10,058 nucleotides of DNA from JBCCEV01 sp039030125 (GTDB lineage: Bacteria; Pseudomonadota; Gammaproteobacteria; Ga0077536), in the NCBI GenBank assembly GCA_039030125.1, contig JBCCEV010000154.1, positions 1-10,058 on the forward strand, read 5' to 3'. A program made the translations under genes and the position numbers. The number at the start of each line of letters is the position of its first letter. Positions within the stretch are counted from its first letter, which is position 1. The notes under the pieces are model-generated. The model saw nothing but the letters and a program-made list of their open reading frames with translations, did not search any database and was not told the origin of the DNA. This document shows, piece after piece, positions 1-6,632 of the stretch.

Positions 1-460
1 CGCTGCTCGTTGGCTTGCTGTAGACCCACGTTGAGCTCCTATCGCAACACATCGTCAATGTCTAAGCAGTTGGTCAGGGTGTCAACTGGAGCGCCACAGA
101 ACAGCTCGATCAACGAGGCAGCCTGCTCAAAAGCTCCACCGCCCATCTGCACCGGTGCGCAAGGACACTGGAAATAACCAAGCTGTCGATGTTTTGATCC
201 ACTATTTGACGCCTCCTGACGTTGCACACATGCCAACGATCGCATATCCCTTCGATACTGAGTGATTGCGCCGATACCTGTTTCATTAACAACCTTGTCG
301 TTGTTGATGCAGCAGAAGTCGAAGCTCATGCTTGCAACAACACCATACTACGCAGGCACTACGGGTGCATCGCATGCCATAGCATCGTGAGACGGGGCGG
401 ATGTTCGGCCAACTCAAGCCTGCTAGAGTTAGCTGCACAGCCGCCCCCGTCATCTAGCTG
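1..460. other. Left-edge stretch with no identifiable gene
   Basis: No reading frame here resembles a family I recognise. The longest is a 96-codon minus-strand frame (39-329) rich in cysteine, and a plus-strand frame (222-479) overlaps it; neither has a convincing ribosome binding site. Short frames on both strands and the truncated helicase just to the right suggest degraded or rearranged DNA. An 8-base direct repeat, TCATCTAG, occurs at 450-457 and 461-468. I looked for terminal inverted repeats or transposase motifs that would mark an insertion sequence and found none I could defend. Confidence 0.5.
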
Positions 461-637
461 TCATCTAGTACTTTCATAGAGTGTTGGGCAAATAGCTGTG
501 TACGCGCGGCCAAGGACGTCGTCGCCGTTGAGAATGGCTGGGATCGCGCGTTGTTGAATTGGGGTAGGTTGAGTGTAGCCGCCAGCGCGGACGCCAGCGA
601 GACAATCGGCGTCTAAGCCGAGATCAGAAAAGGACAT
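461..637 (-). pseudogene. Truncated RhlE-type DEAD-box RNA helicase (N-terminal remnant)
   Basis: An intact DEAD-box helicase unwinds RNA using ATP. Here only the extreme N-terminus survives: residues 1-45 from the ATG at 637 read like RhlE, with the Q motif (F3, then GY at 20-21 and PTPIQ at 24-28) and the lead-in VLGRA (41-45). The next residues should be the Walker A motif (QTGTGKT or similar). Instead the frame reads YTAICP and stops after about 14 unrelated residues at 461, so similarity ends near base 503. A GGAG sits 7 bases before the ATG, so the start region is undamaged. The family is usually more than 400 residues, so this cannot be an active helicase. An upstream in-frame ATG at 661 exists but lacks a comparable ribosome binding site. 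A deletion, insertion or recombination at about 503 is inferred; an assembly chimera would look the same. Confidence 0.8.
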
Positions 638-886
638 GAATGCTCCAAAATAGCGCAACACGACTCGTGAAAGGAGTCAGGTTGGCAGAAGGGACTAGCT
701 TGTAGGATTTTCCGGTTAGCGAGCCTTGAGGGAAGCGGCGCTCTGTCGTTTGCGACAATTCGTGAACCGTCGGCGCCGCGGGAATCAGTAGTAGGGCGCG
801 ACCATACACAAAGGCTTTGGCATGTACAACCGTAGACCAGCATCGTTTGCCCATCCACGCACAGTTTTCCGACCAACGCGCACCCG
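638..886. other. Spacer between crotonase gene and helicase remnant
   Basis: About 250 bases lie between the stop of the first crotonase gene and the helicase start, both read on the minus strand. Overlapping minus-strand frames here have unconvincing composition and no ribosome binding site, so I regard them as chance. The stretch probably held the helicase promoter, but no good -35/-10 pair stands out. No clear terminator hairpin follows the crotonase stop. Confidence 0.4.
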
Positions 887-1663
887 CTAGCTTCGACCTT
901 GACCGGGATTGCGCTCACCACGCGCGAAGCGCTCAAGCGCATCACTGGTACTGCGCGTTGTTTCTTGGATCCGCGCATTGGTTTCAACGCCGGCTTCGAA
1001 GGCAGCTCGCCAGGAGTCGACGTTTAATGGGATCTGATCGAGCGTCCGTTTGCTTTCTGTAAGGGTCGCAGGATCGAACTGCGCAAGTCGCTGGGCGACT
1101 TCACCCACTCGCTTTTCCAGCTCGCTGAGTGGTACTGACTCGTTCACCAAGCCCCAAGCCGCGGCTTGCTGGCCGCCGATCCGCTCCGCAGTTAACACCA
1201 TCCACGCCGCGCGCTTGCGAGTGAGGTTAAGTGCCGTTGACGGACCTGCTGGATTGGGAAACATCCCAAAACCAACCTCAGGCATACCCATTTGTGCTTC
1301 GTTTGCCGCGATCGCCAGATCGCAACAACCGATTAAGGTCACACCACCGCCAAGTGCAATGCCATTGACCGCGGCAATCACAACTGCGGGATGATCACGG
1401 ATCGCCAAATTAATTTCGCGCCACTCTTCAAGCGCGTGGGTGGACCCTTCCTTAGCCTGGGCCTCGACCTCCTTTAAATCGATACCGGCGCAAAAAGAGC
1501 CACCGGTGCCGGTTACGATCACCACGGGAAATTCGTTGCGCGCGCGCTGAAGACCGTCTCGCACACCGTCGCGTGCTTCCTGATTCATCGCATTACGCTT
1601 CTCTTCGCGATTAATACGGATCCAGGCAAAGTCATCATTAGCTTCAAAGTCGACCAAGGACAT
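887..1663 (-). CDS. Enoyl-CoA hydratase/isomerase (crotonase) family protein
   Basis: This 258-residue protein is full length for the crotonase superfamily, whose members bind acyl-CoA thioesters and stabilise an enolate in an oxyanion hole. The oxyanion-hole segments are visible: FCAGIDLKE at 57-65 and ALGGG at 103-107. The second canonical hydratase glutamate is kept as E129 (in MPEVGFG), but the first, expected just after GGG, is T109. One-glutamate members are commonly isomerases or lyases rather than standard hydratases, so a simple beta-oxidation hydratase should not be assumed. VNGIALGGG and GLVNESVP recall aromatic hydroxycinnamoyl-CoA hydratase/lyases, but that is only a resemblance. 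The ATG at 1663 has a weak AAGAAA-type ribosome binding site. It lies downstream of the second crotonase gene on the same strand, 132 bases away, with a hairpin between them. Confidence 0.88.
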   Translation of the reverse strand: MSLVDFEANDDFAWIRINREEKRNAMNQEARDGVRDGLQRARNEFPVVIVTGTGGSFCAGIDLKEVEAQAKEGSTHALEEWREINLAIRDHPAVVIAAVNGIALGGGVTLIGCCDLAIAANEAQMGMPEVGFGMFPNPAGPSTALNLTRKRAAWMVLTAERIGGQQAAAWGLVNESVPLSELEKRVGEVAQRLAQFDPATLTESKRTLDQIPLNVDSWRAAFEAGVETNARIQETTRSTSDALERFARGERNPGQGRS

Positions 1664-1706
1664 GAGTTTCTTAGAATGTTTGATTTAGGGACACGTTATA
1701 AAGCAC

Positions 1707-1732
1707 AACGCTTGGCTGAAAAACCGAGCGTT
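1707..1732. repeat. Inverted repeat between the two crotonase genes
   Basis: AACGCTTGG (1707-1715) and CCGAGCGTT (1724-1732) form a 9-base stem with one G-T type mismatch around an 8-base A-rich loop. Neither side is followed by a long T run, so it is a weak terminator at best for the upstream crotonase gene; an attenuating hairpin or protein site is equally possible. A TATAAC hexamer, read on the minus strand, lies just beyond it toward the downstream gene and could be a -10 element, though its -35 is poor. Confidence 0.45.
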
Positions 1733-1795
1733 TCACATAAAGCGCCACCTCAGAATGAACTCATCGTCAACCGGAGCCACCGAGGCGTCATAACG

Positions 1796-2605
1796 CTAAG
1801 CGGAGGATTCAGGGTTGAACTTCGGCGCACGCTTTTCCCGATGCGAAGCAATCCCCTCTTTTGCTTCATCAGTGGTGAAGCCCATCATCTCTAATGCCGT
1901 TGATGCGTCGAATGCTGGGCCCCCCATGCGATACCAATTATTGAGGGCATATTTAGTCCAGCGGATCGCCGAAGGCGCCCCGTCCGCCAAGCGCTGAGCG
2001 ATTTCCAAGGCTTTGTCTTGCAGCTCTGCGTCCTCAACGCACAGGGAAACCATACCCAAGCGCTCCGCTTCTTCGCCGTCCATTGGCTCGCATAACAGCA
2101 AGTGATACTTCGCTTTCGCCATCCCACAAAGCAGCGGCCAATTGATCACCGCCGAATCTCCTGCCGCGACGCCCAAGCGCGTATGCCCATCAACAATCTT
2201 TGCCGATTTACCCGCGATAGAGATATCGGCGAGAAGACCGGCCACCAATCCAGCGCCGACGGCAACCCCGTTGATCGCCGAAACCACCGGTTTAGAACAA
2301 TTGATTATGTTGTAGACGAGATCGCGGGCTTCTTTCCAGGCCTTTGCCCGCGAATCGGGTTTATCAATAATGTTTTCAATCATCGAAAAATCGCCACCCG
2401 CCGAAAATGCTTTACCCGCGCCAGTGAGTATGGCGACGCTGACATTCGGATCCTCGTCGATTTCCCGCCAGATGTAAGTGATCTCCCGATGTCCATCTTC
2501 GTCTAAAGAGTTGAACGTCTCGGGTTTGTTAAACGTGATGCGCAAGATGCGATCCGCGGGTGAATCGATTTGCAGGGCTTCGTAGTGGGCGTAGCGCTCT
2601 AGCAC
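1796..2605 (-). CDS. Crotonase-superfamily protein lacking the catalytic Glu pair
   Basis: This is a crotonase-fold acyl-CoA protein of 269 residues from a GTG start. I prefer this start because AGGAGA lies 5 bases before it and because family-like sequence (LERYAHYEAL) begins there. An ATG at 2647 would add 14 residues but has no good ribosome binding site. Numbered from the ATG, the oxyanion-hole segments are FSAGGDF (81-87) and VAVGAGL (128-134). The two positions normally filled by catalytic glutamates are V135 and T156 (in DGHTRLGVAAGD, 153-164), so classical hydratase chemistry is unlikely. I recognise the DGHTRLGVAAGD, WPLLCGMAKAKY and AIRWTKYALN pattern as a distinct crotonase subgroup seen in actinobacteria and proteobacteria, often labelled only as enoyl-CoA hydratase. 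Substrate unknown. It is the first gene of a possible two-gene minus-strand unit. Confidence 0.87.
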   Translation of the reverse strand: MLERYAHYEALQIDSPADRILRITFNKPETFNSLDEDGHREITYIWREIDEDPNVSVAILTGAGKAFSAGGDFSMIENIIDKPDSRAKAWKEARDLVYNIINCSKPVVSAINGVAVGAGLVAGLLADISIAGKSAKIVDGHTRLGVAAGDSAVINWPLLCGMAKAKYHLLLCEPMDGEEAERLGMVSLCVEDAELQDKALEIAQRLADGAPSAIRWTKYALNNWYRMGGPAFDASTALEMMGFTTDEAKEGIASHREKRAPKFNPESSA

Positions 2606-2610
2606 GGGGA

Positions 2611-2616
2611 TCTCCT
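2611..2616 (-). promoter_or_regulatory. Ribosome binding site that sets a GTG start
   Basis: Read on the minus strand, AGGAGA is followed by TCCCC and then GTG at 2605-2603. This is the best Shine-Dalgarno near the 5' end of the second crotonase gene. The alternative ATG at 2647 is preceded by CTGGCATTTCGCGGCACA, which has none. Confidence 0.65.
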
Positions 2617-2689
2617 CGTCTGATCTTTTGCAAAAATAAGACGCCATTGTGCCGCGAAATGCCAGCCAATGCGCTCTCGCGGATAACGG

Positions 2690-2698
2690 TGCTAGACT
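2690..2698 (+). promoter_or_regulatory. Possible extended -10 promoter of the MAPEG gene
   Basis: TG-C-TAGACT fits an extended -10 element (four of six core bases), 36 bases before the ATG at 2735. No good -35 is visible. The same GCTAGA-x-TCG context recurs before the halogenase gene at 3914. Prediction only. Confidence 0.28.
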
Positions 2699-2734
2699 CG
2701 AACGTGGGTATAAGCACTTGGAGAGGAGAGGTAA

Positions 2735-3145
2735 ATGAGCGCAACAGCAACAGCGCTAGTCGGCTTTATTATGTGGTCAATTGTATTGACCTTCACACTG
2801 CTGGTCGTTCGCGTTAAAGCGTTCGCTGGCGGGAAAATTGCGTTTAACGGCTTTCAACCGGGCGGTGGGGACATGGACGCATTTGGGCAGCGAGTCACTC
2901 GCGCCCATGCCAATTCCCTTGAGTACCTAGCAATCCCCGTGGGGCTGTTGGGAATATCGATACTGACCGGTCAAGAAGAAATTACCAACGGACTCGCGCT
3001 GGTCGCCTTAGCCTGCCGCGCTGCTCAATCGGTGATCCATATGGTCTCGACGTCCGTGCCGGCAGTGGCGGTGCGAGCTAATATCTTTGGTGCTCAGATT
3101 TTTATTTTCATCTATTGGGGTCTGGCGATGCTGGGCGCAATCTAA
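2735..3145 (+). CDS. MAPEG family membrane protein
   Basis: This 136-residue integral membrane protein has the usual MAPEG size and layout: four hydrophobic segments (about 6-26, 64-79, 84-103 and 115-134). The signature RVTRAHANSLE (53-63) follows a glycine-rich cytosolic loop. In characterised members this Arg/His/Asn/Glu motif helps bind glutathione for conjugation or peroxidase chemistry on lipids and xenobiotics. Bacterial homologues are mostly uncharacterised, so activity here is inferred from family only. The start is well supported by GGAGAGG a few bases before the ATG. It is a single-gene unit, divergent from the crotonase pair and ended by a strong hairpin terminator. Confidence 0.88.
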   Translation: MSATATALVGFIMWSIVLTFTLLVVRVKAFAGGKIAFNGFQPGGGDMDAFGQRVTRAHANSLEYLAIPVGLLGISILTGQEEITNGLALVALACRAAQSVIHMVSTSVPAVAVRANIFGAQIFIFIYWGLAMLGAI

Positions 3146-3163
3146 ACACGCAACCAGTAAGTG

Positions 3164-3195
3164 AAAACGGCGGGTATTTGCCCGCCGTTTTTTTT
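3164..3195 (+). terminator. Rho-independent terminator after the MAPEG gene
   Basis: AAAACGGCGGG (3164-3174) pairs perfectly with CCCGCCGTTTT (3181-3191) around the loop TATTTG, and the run of T continues to 3195 (eight T in all). It begins 19 bases after the MAPEG stop. The A-rich 5' flank could give weak function for the opposite strand, but the minus-strand gene to its right reads toward it from 3252, so bidirectional use is possible. Confidence 0.93.
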
Positions 3196-3251
3196 GGCCA
3201 AGAGATAAAAAATGCGGCCGAGGGTCGTTCTAAGTTGGGCCTGAATATTTT

Positions 3252-3752
3252 CTAGTAGCTCAAATCAAATTCGGGGATCTGTTCGCCCGGAAACCAAGCG
3301 TTGATTTCCTCTTCCTCGTAGAACGTCGTTTGTTCGTCCACATACCAACGGCCCAATCCGTCCTCTGAGCGCTTGACTCGGTAGACCTCGAACTCAGTGA
3401 TCCCCTGATTATTAAATTTGTCGCGAGATTTTAGGATATTGGGAACCACGGCAATGTTGCCGCAGTCTGGATCATCCTCATGGCCGCGCGGCTCGCGGAT
3501 ATCGATTCCGAATATGGTGACCTCACCGGCTTCGAAAACTAGCCGCTGTGAGGCCGCCCACTTACCCACTTCCATACCGCTGGTCATATTCGGGGTTAAA
3601 TGTTCGTAAGCCTCCTCGAAGCGGTGCTCTGCCATCGCCTTCACGTACCCTTCAACGGCTTTCTTCGGACCTATGTTTTCAGCGCACATAGGTTCGACGG
3701 CACTAACGCCGTGCACCGTGAAGACCGCGAGGATAAATAAGGCCGACCGCAT
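3252..3752 (-). CDS. Small exported protein, NTF2/DUF4864-like, function unknown
   Basis: I do not recognise a named gene. From the ATG at 3752 the product is 166 residues and opens with a signal-peptide-like stretch: MR, a hydrophobic core (ALFILAVFTV), then HGVSA as a plausible cleavage region. The mature part begins with a helix and turn pattern (KKAVEGYVKAMAEHRFEEAYEHLTP) typical of small NTF2-like or DUF4864-like secreted proteins, then a beta-rich half with acidic C-terminus (YEEEEINAWFP). Two cysteines in the mature part (MCAEN and DPDCGN) could form a disulfide. Longer starts at 3788 (ATG) and 3800 (TTG) would put a charged, Cys-containing stretch before the signal and lack a clear ribosome binding site, so I prefer 3752, although its own site is also weak. 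It is divergent from the halogenase. Confidence 0.72.
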   Translation of the reverse strand: MRSALFILAVFTVHGVSAVEPMCAENIGPKKAVEGYVKAMAEHRFEEAYEHLTPNMTSGMEVGKWAASQRLVFEAGEVTIFGIDIREPRGHEDDPDCGNIAVVPNILKSRDKFNNQGITEFEVYRVKRSEDGLGRWYVDEQTTFYEEEEINAWFPGEQIPEFDLSY

Positions 3753-3915
3753 GGTTTCATGGTAACAACACGAGAGATCACGAGCCATAGTTAGCCCCAA
3801 GCTCGGGTGGAGAGGGTCTCAGCGTTTGCTTTCTGAGCGGCACGGCGACGGTATCACCACGGATTTTGGTGTTGCATCGCAATAAGGAAATCCGCATTTT
3901 GAACGGCTCAGCGGC

Positions 3916-3921
3916 TAGAAT
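3916..3921 (+). promoter_or_regulatory. Possible -10 element upstream of the halogenase
   Basis: TAGAAT matches the -10 consensus at five of six bases, 44 bases before the ATG at 3966. The expected -35 position holds no good match. The surrounding GCTAGAATCGTAC is 11 of 13 identical to the stretch before the MAPEG gene (2691-2703). Prediction only. Confidence 0.3.
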
Positions 3922-3965
3922 CGTACCTAGCAGTGACTGATCCCTAACCGCGTGAACAAAGTGCT

Positions 3966-5477
3966 ATGAATGAGCGTGCTCCACCCAAGAACATATTGAT
4001 ATTAGGCGGCGGTACCGCTGGCTGGATGGCGGCAAATTTATTCGCGCACGCTTGGGGTGGGCGCGGCAGCAAAATTACACTGCTGGAATCGGCGGCAATT
4101 GGGATCATCGGCGTGGGTGAGGGTTCAACACCCAAAATGCGCCGCTTTTTCGACCGTATTGGAGTGAGTGAAGCGGAATGGATGCCCGCGTGCAACGCCA
4201 GCTATAAATGCGGGATCCGTTTTCCGGATTGGTCGACGCGCAAGGGTTTCAAAAGCTATTACCACCCTTTTTTTTCGTTGTCCGACGACGAATCGATCCG
4301 CGCGTTTCACCACAACCTAACGTTACGCCAACGCAATCTCGATGTGCACGCTCACCCCGATGCGTTCTTTATTTCCAACCACCTGGCGGAGAATCGCCGT
4401 GCCCCGATCCCGACCCCTGGGATGGACTATGATTCCGAGTACGCCTATCACTTTGATGCTGGCCTCATCGGAAAATTCCTTAAAGACAAAGCGATCAACG
4501 CGGGGGTCGAGCACATAATCGATACCGTCACCGCGGTCAATCAAGGCGAGTCGGGTGACATCGCAAGCGTTGAGACCGAAGCTCACGGTGCCCAAGCCGC
4601 CGATTTCTTCATTGACTGCACTGGCTTCGCAAGCATTTTGATTTGTAAAACCTTAGGTGTGAACTTTAAGTCCTACACCGACATCTTATTCAACGACCGT
4701 GCGGTTGCCATGCCGACACCGCTCGATGGCGATACCCTCCCCTCAGAAACCGTGTCGACAGCCCTCAAATATGGTTGGGTGTGGAAAATCCCGCTGACCA
4801 ATCGCTTCGGAAATGGTTACGTTTATTCGTCGAGCTATATTGACGAAGCACAAGCGGAGCAGGAACTGCGCCAGCATCTGGGACTTGAAGACGACCCCGT
4901 TGAAGCACGCCATCTCAAAATGCGGGTGGGACGCCTCGAACATCCATGGGAAAAAAACTGCCTCGCGGTCGGCTTGTCGCAAGGGTTTATTGAACCGCTC
5001 GAGGCGACGGCGTTAATGATCGTGCAGGACACGCTGGAGAATTTCATTGATTCCTATGAGAACGGTGGCTACTCCGATCTGAACCGGCCGCAGTTCAATC
5101 GAAAAGTCAACGCGATCTTTGATGCCGTCAAAGACTACATCTTTATGCACTACAAACTGAATTCCCGCGAAGACACCGATTACTGGGTCGACAATCGCGA
5201 GAACGAGAACGTTTCCGACTCTATCGCTGAAATCTTGCGGGTATGGGACAAGGGCGGCGACCTCCTTCAAGAGCTGCGTCGCCAAGCGGGCAATCTTGCC
5301 TACAGTCCCACCTCTTGGTTTTGTATCCTCACCGGCATGGGACGCCTACCGCGCAAGCCCAAAAAGCCGAGCAAGAAGTTTCGGGTGCATGATCCCAAAG
5401 ACATGAGGCGCCTGTGCACGGACATGATTGAGAACTTCCCCGATCACCGCGCCGCACTGGACAGCTTGGCGGATTAG
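3966..5477 (+). CDS. FAD-dependent tryptophan-halogenase family protein
   Basis: The 503-residue product is full length for the flavin-dependent tryptophan halogenase family (PF04820). These enzymes use FADH2 from a separate reductase, oxygen and halide to make hypohalous acid, which reaches the substrate through a lysine. Visible hallmarks: the FAD-binding GGGTAGW (14-20), GVGEGSTP (49-56), the tunnel lysine candidate K81 (in NASYKCGIRF), a perfect WxWxIP motif WVWKIP (271-276), GNGYVYSS (282-289), and GFIEPLEAT (340-348), where E346 corresponds to the catalytic glutamate of PrnA/RebH-type enzymes. The motif set separates it from flavin monooxygenases and predicts real halogenation, but the substrate cannot be read: no NRPS, PKS or tryptophan genes are adjacent, and no flavin reductase. 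The ATG lacks a clear Shine-Dalgarno. Its stop is 7 bases from the stop of the convergent gene. Confidence 0.93.
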   Translation: MNERAPPKNILILGGGTAGWMAANLFAHAWGGRGSKITLLESAAIGIIGVGEGSTPKMRRFFDRIGVSEAEWMPACNASYKCGIRFPDWSTRKGFKSYYHPFFSLSDDESIRAFHHNLTLRQRNLDVHAHPDAFFISNHLAENRRAPIPTPGMDYDSEYAYHFDAGLIGKFLKDKAINAGVEHIIDTVTAVNQGESGDIASVETEAHGAQAADFFIDCTGFASILICKTLGVNFKSYTDILFNDRAVAMPTPLDGDTLPSETVSTALKYGWVWKIPLTNRFGNGYVYSSSYIDEAQAEQELRQHLGLEDDPVEARHLKMRVGRLEHPWEKNCLAVGLSQGFIEPLEATALMIVQDTLENFIDSYENGGYSDLNRPQFNRKVNAIFDAVKDYIFMHYKLNSREDTDYWVDNRENENVSDSIAEILRVWDKGGDLLQELRRQAGNLAYSPTSWFCILTGMGRLPRKPKKPSKKFRVHDPKDMRRLCTDMIENFPDHRAALDSLAD

Positions 5478-5484
5478 GTGGCCG

Positions 5485-6051
5485 TCAGGGCGCGACGATA
5501 GTGGCGGAGACCAGCGTTGGGCCGACGTTCTTGCCGTCGTGGGCGCGCGCTTCGCAGCGCACCGCTTCACCGGGATCGACGAGCTGGCCGCCGGCCTCCT
5601 GCGGCGTTAACCCGCCTGAACCTTCGAACGGGCCATGAACGACGTCCGAGCGTAATTGGTCATTGGCATACATCTCAACGTTAACCGTTACGAAGTCGCC
5701 CTCAAAGTCGCTCACCGAAAAACCGCACTGCGCCATCGAAAAGCCCAAAAATGCGGGCTCAAAAGCTGGCGTCACTGAAATCATCATCGGCGCGGTGCCA
5801 ATCAAACTTTCGACACTCTGGAAATTGGCATTCATCTCCTCGGCGTCGGCTATTGTTCCATTCACGAAGGTGTTGGGAAAAGTGAGGGCGATCGCCGTCA
5901 TCGTGGGAACGCTGACCGACAAGAAAACGAGCAATAACGCAGCGGATCTGCGTCTTAATGCCAAGGCCCCAAGAACGCCGAAAATCACCCCAAGCGCGAT
6001 GGCGAAAAGTGTCATTTCATCAGATGGAAGAGCCGGGGGGATTTCAATCAT
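5485..6051 (-). CDS. Two-segment membrane-anchored Ig-like-domain protein, third and divergent paralogue
   Basis: Unrecognised 188-residue protein, clearly related to its two upstream neighbours. It has a hydrophobic segment (about 13-32) ending in RRR, a second segment (about 37-55) ending in the signal-peptidase-like AIA (53-55), then PNTFVNGTIADAEEMNANF (59-77). The outer domain has cysteines C109 and C166 at the shared positions, FEGD (116-119) and HDGK (171-174). Unlike the others it lacks the WGENWG start and the VPLGPW motif, having IEIPPALPS instead. The ATG lies 5 bases past the upstream stop with no good ribosome binding site of its own, suggesting translational coupling. It is last in the cluster and convergent with the halogenase. 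Function unknown; extracytoplasmic location is inferred. Confidence 0.75.
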   Translation of the reverse strand: MIEIPPALPSDEMTLFAIALGVIFGVLGALALRRRSAALLLVFLSVSVPTMTAIALTFPNTFVNGTIADAEEMNANFQSVESLIGTAPMMISVTPAFEPAFLGFSMAQCGFSVSDFEGDFVTVNVEMYANDQLRSDVVHGPFEGSGGLTPQEAGGQLVDPGEAVRCEARAHDGKNVGPTLVSATIVAP

Positions 6052-6056
6052 GCGCG

Positions 6057-6632
6057 CTAAGTACTGGGCTCCGGCACTGTGACCGTATTCGAATCAACCG
6101 CAGTGGCCTGCTTGCCGTCATACGCGCTGACGCGACAGAAATAGCTTTGCCCCGCCGGCGCACCAGCTTCGATGACAAGCCCGGCCGCGTCGTCGTCGTC
6201 AACCGACACGCTTTCATTCGTTCTTACCCCATTGAAATAGGCCGCGTAGGACAAGCTCAGGTGATCGCCGTCAGCGTCGCTCGCCGTCCACGAACAAGAT
6301 ACCTCGCCAGGGATCCCCTGCGCGGCAACCGCGCTGACAATTGGCGGATTACCGAAAAACGCCGAAATCGCCGCGAAGTTCGCGTTCACCTCGTTAGCAT
6401 CCGCCATGGTGCCGTTGGTGAACACGTTAGGGATCCCAAGCGCGATCGCGCTCATCACCGGCACCAACAATGCGAACAACAGCGGCACTCGCGCGAGACG
6501 CCTTCGATTGGCAAAAACGCCGCAAAACCCAATCACCGCACCAAGTAGAACTAACGCCCATGGTCCCAAAGGCACGGTCTCGATACTGAGCCCGCCGCCC
6601 CAAATCATGGTGCCCCAATTCTCTCCCCACAT
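6057..6632 (-). CDS. WGENWG-start, membrane-anchored Ig-like-domain protein, second paralogue
   Basis: Unrecognised 191-residue protein. In order: a WG-rich start (MWGENWGTMIWGGG, 1-14); a motif ETVPLGPW followed by a membrane segment (about 20-41) and NRRRLAR; a second hydrophobic segment (49-64) ending in AIA; the block PNVFTNGTMADANEVNANF (68-86); and an outer domain with C113 and C166, DADGD (119-123) and YDGK (171-174). The cysteine spacing and YFCRVSAYDGK recall strands B and F of an Ig-like fold with a disulfide, and DADGD a calcium-binding turn; both are inference. Residues 1-88 are 68/88 identical, without gaps, to the upstream paralogue, while the outer domain is much less similar. 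AAGG lies 9 bases before the ATG. Its last residues, VPEPST, end 5 bases before the next gene. Confidence 0.78.
   Translation of the reverse strand: MWGENWGTMIWGGGLSIETVPLGPWALVLLGAVIGFCGVFANRRRLARVPLLFALLVPVMSAIALGIPNVFTNGTMADANEVNANFAAISAFFGNPPIVSAVAAQGIPGEVSCSWTASDADGDHLSLSYAAYFNGVRTNESVSVDDDDAAGLVIEAGAPAGQSYFCRVSAYDGKQATAVDSNTVTVPEPST

Noticed and set aside
39..329. Minus-strand 96-codon frame at the left edge
   Set aside because: Cysteine-rich but matches no family I know, has no clear ribosome binding site and overlaps an opposing frame; kept only as part of the unexplained region.
420..460. Possible integron attC-like site near GCTAGAGTTAGC
   Set aside because: The core sequences do not fit the RYYYAAC/GTTRRRY consensus and the dyad is only four bases.
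480..510. Possible insertion-sequence end at the helicase junction (GTGTTGGGCAAATAGCTG)
   Set aside because: No matching inverted copy or target duplication was found within the window, and no transposase is visible.
613..987. Minus-strand 124-codon frame overlapping the end of the first crotonase gene and the helicase start
   Set aside because: It overlaps both genes in another frame, has irregular Ser/Cys-rich composition and no family resemblance.
2102..2506. Plus-strand 134-codon frame opposite the second crotonase gene
   Set aside because: Antisense shadow of a clearly conserved coding sequence; Arg-rich with no motif.
5958..6548. Plus-strand 196-codon frame opposite the second and third paralogues
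   Set aside because: Longer than the gene beneath it, but very Arg-rich and without motifs, whereas the minus-strand frame shows conserved motifs shared with two neighbours.
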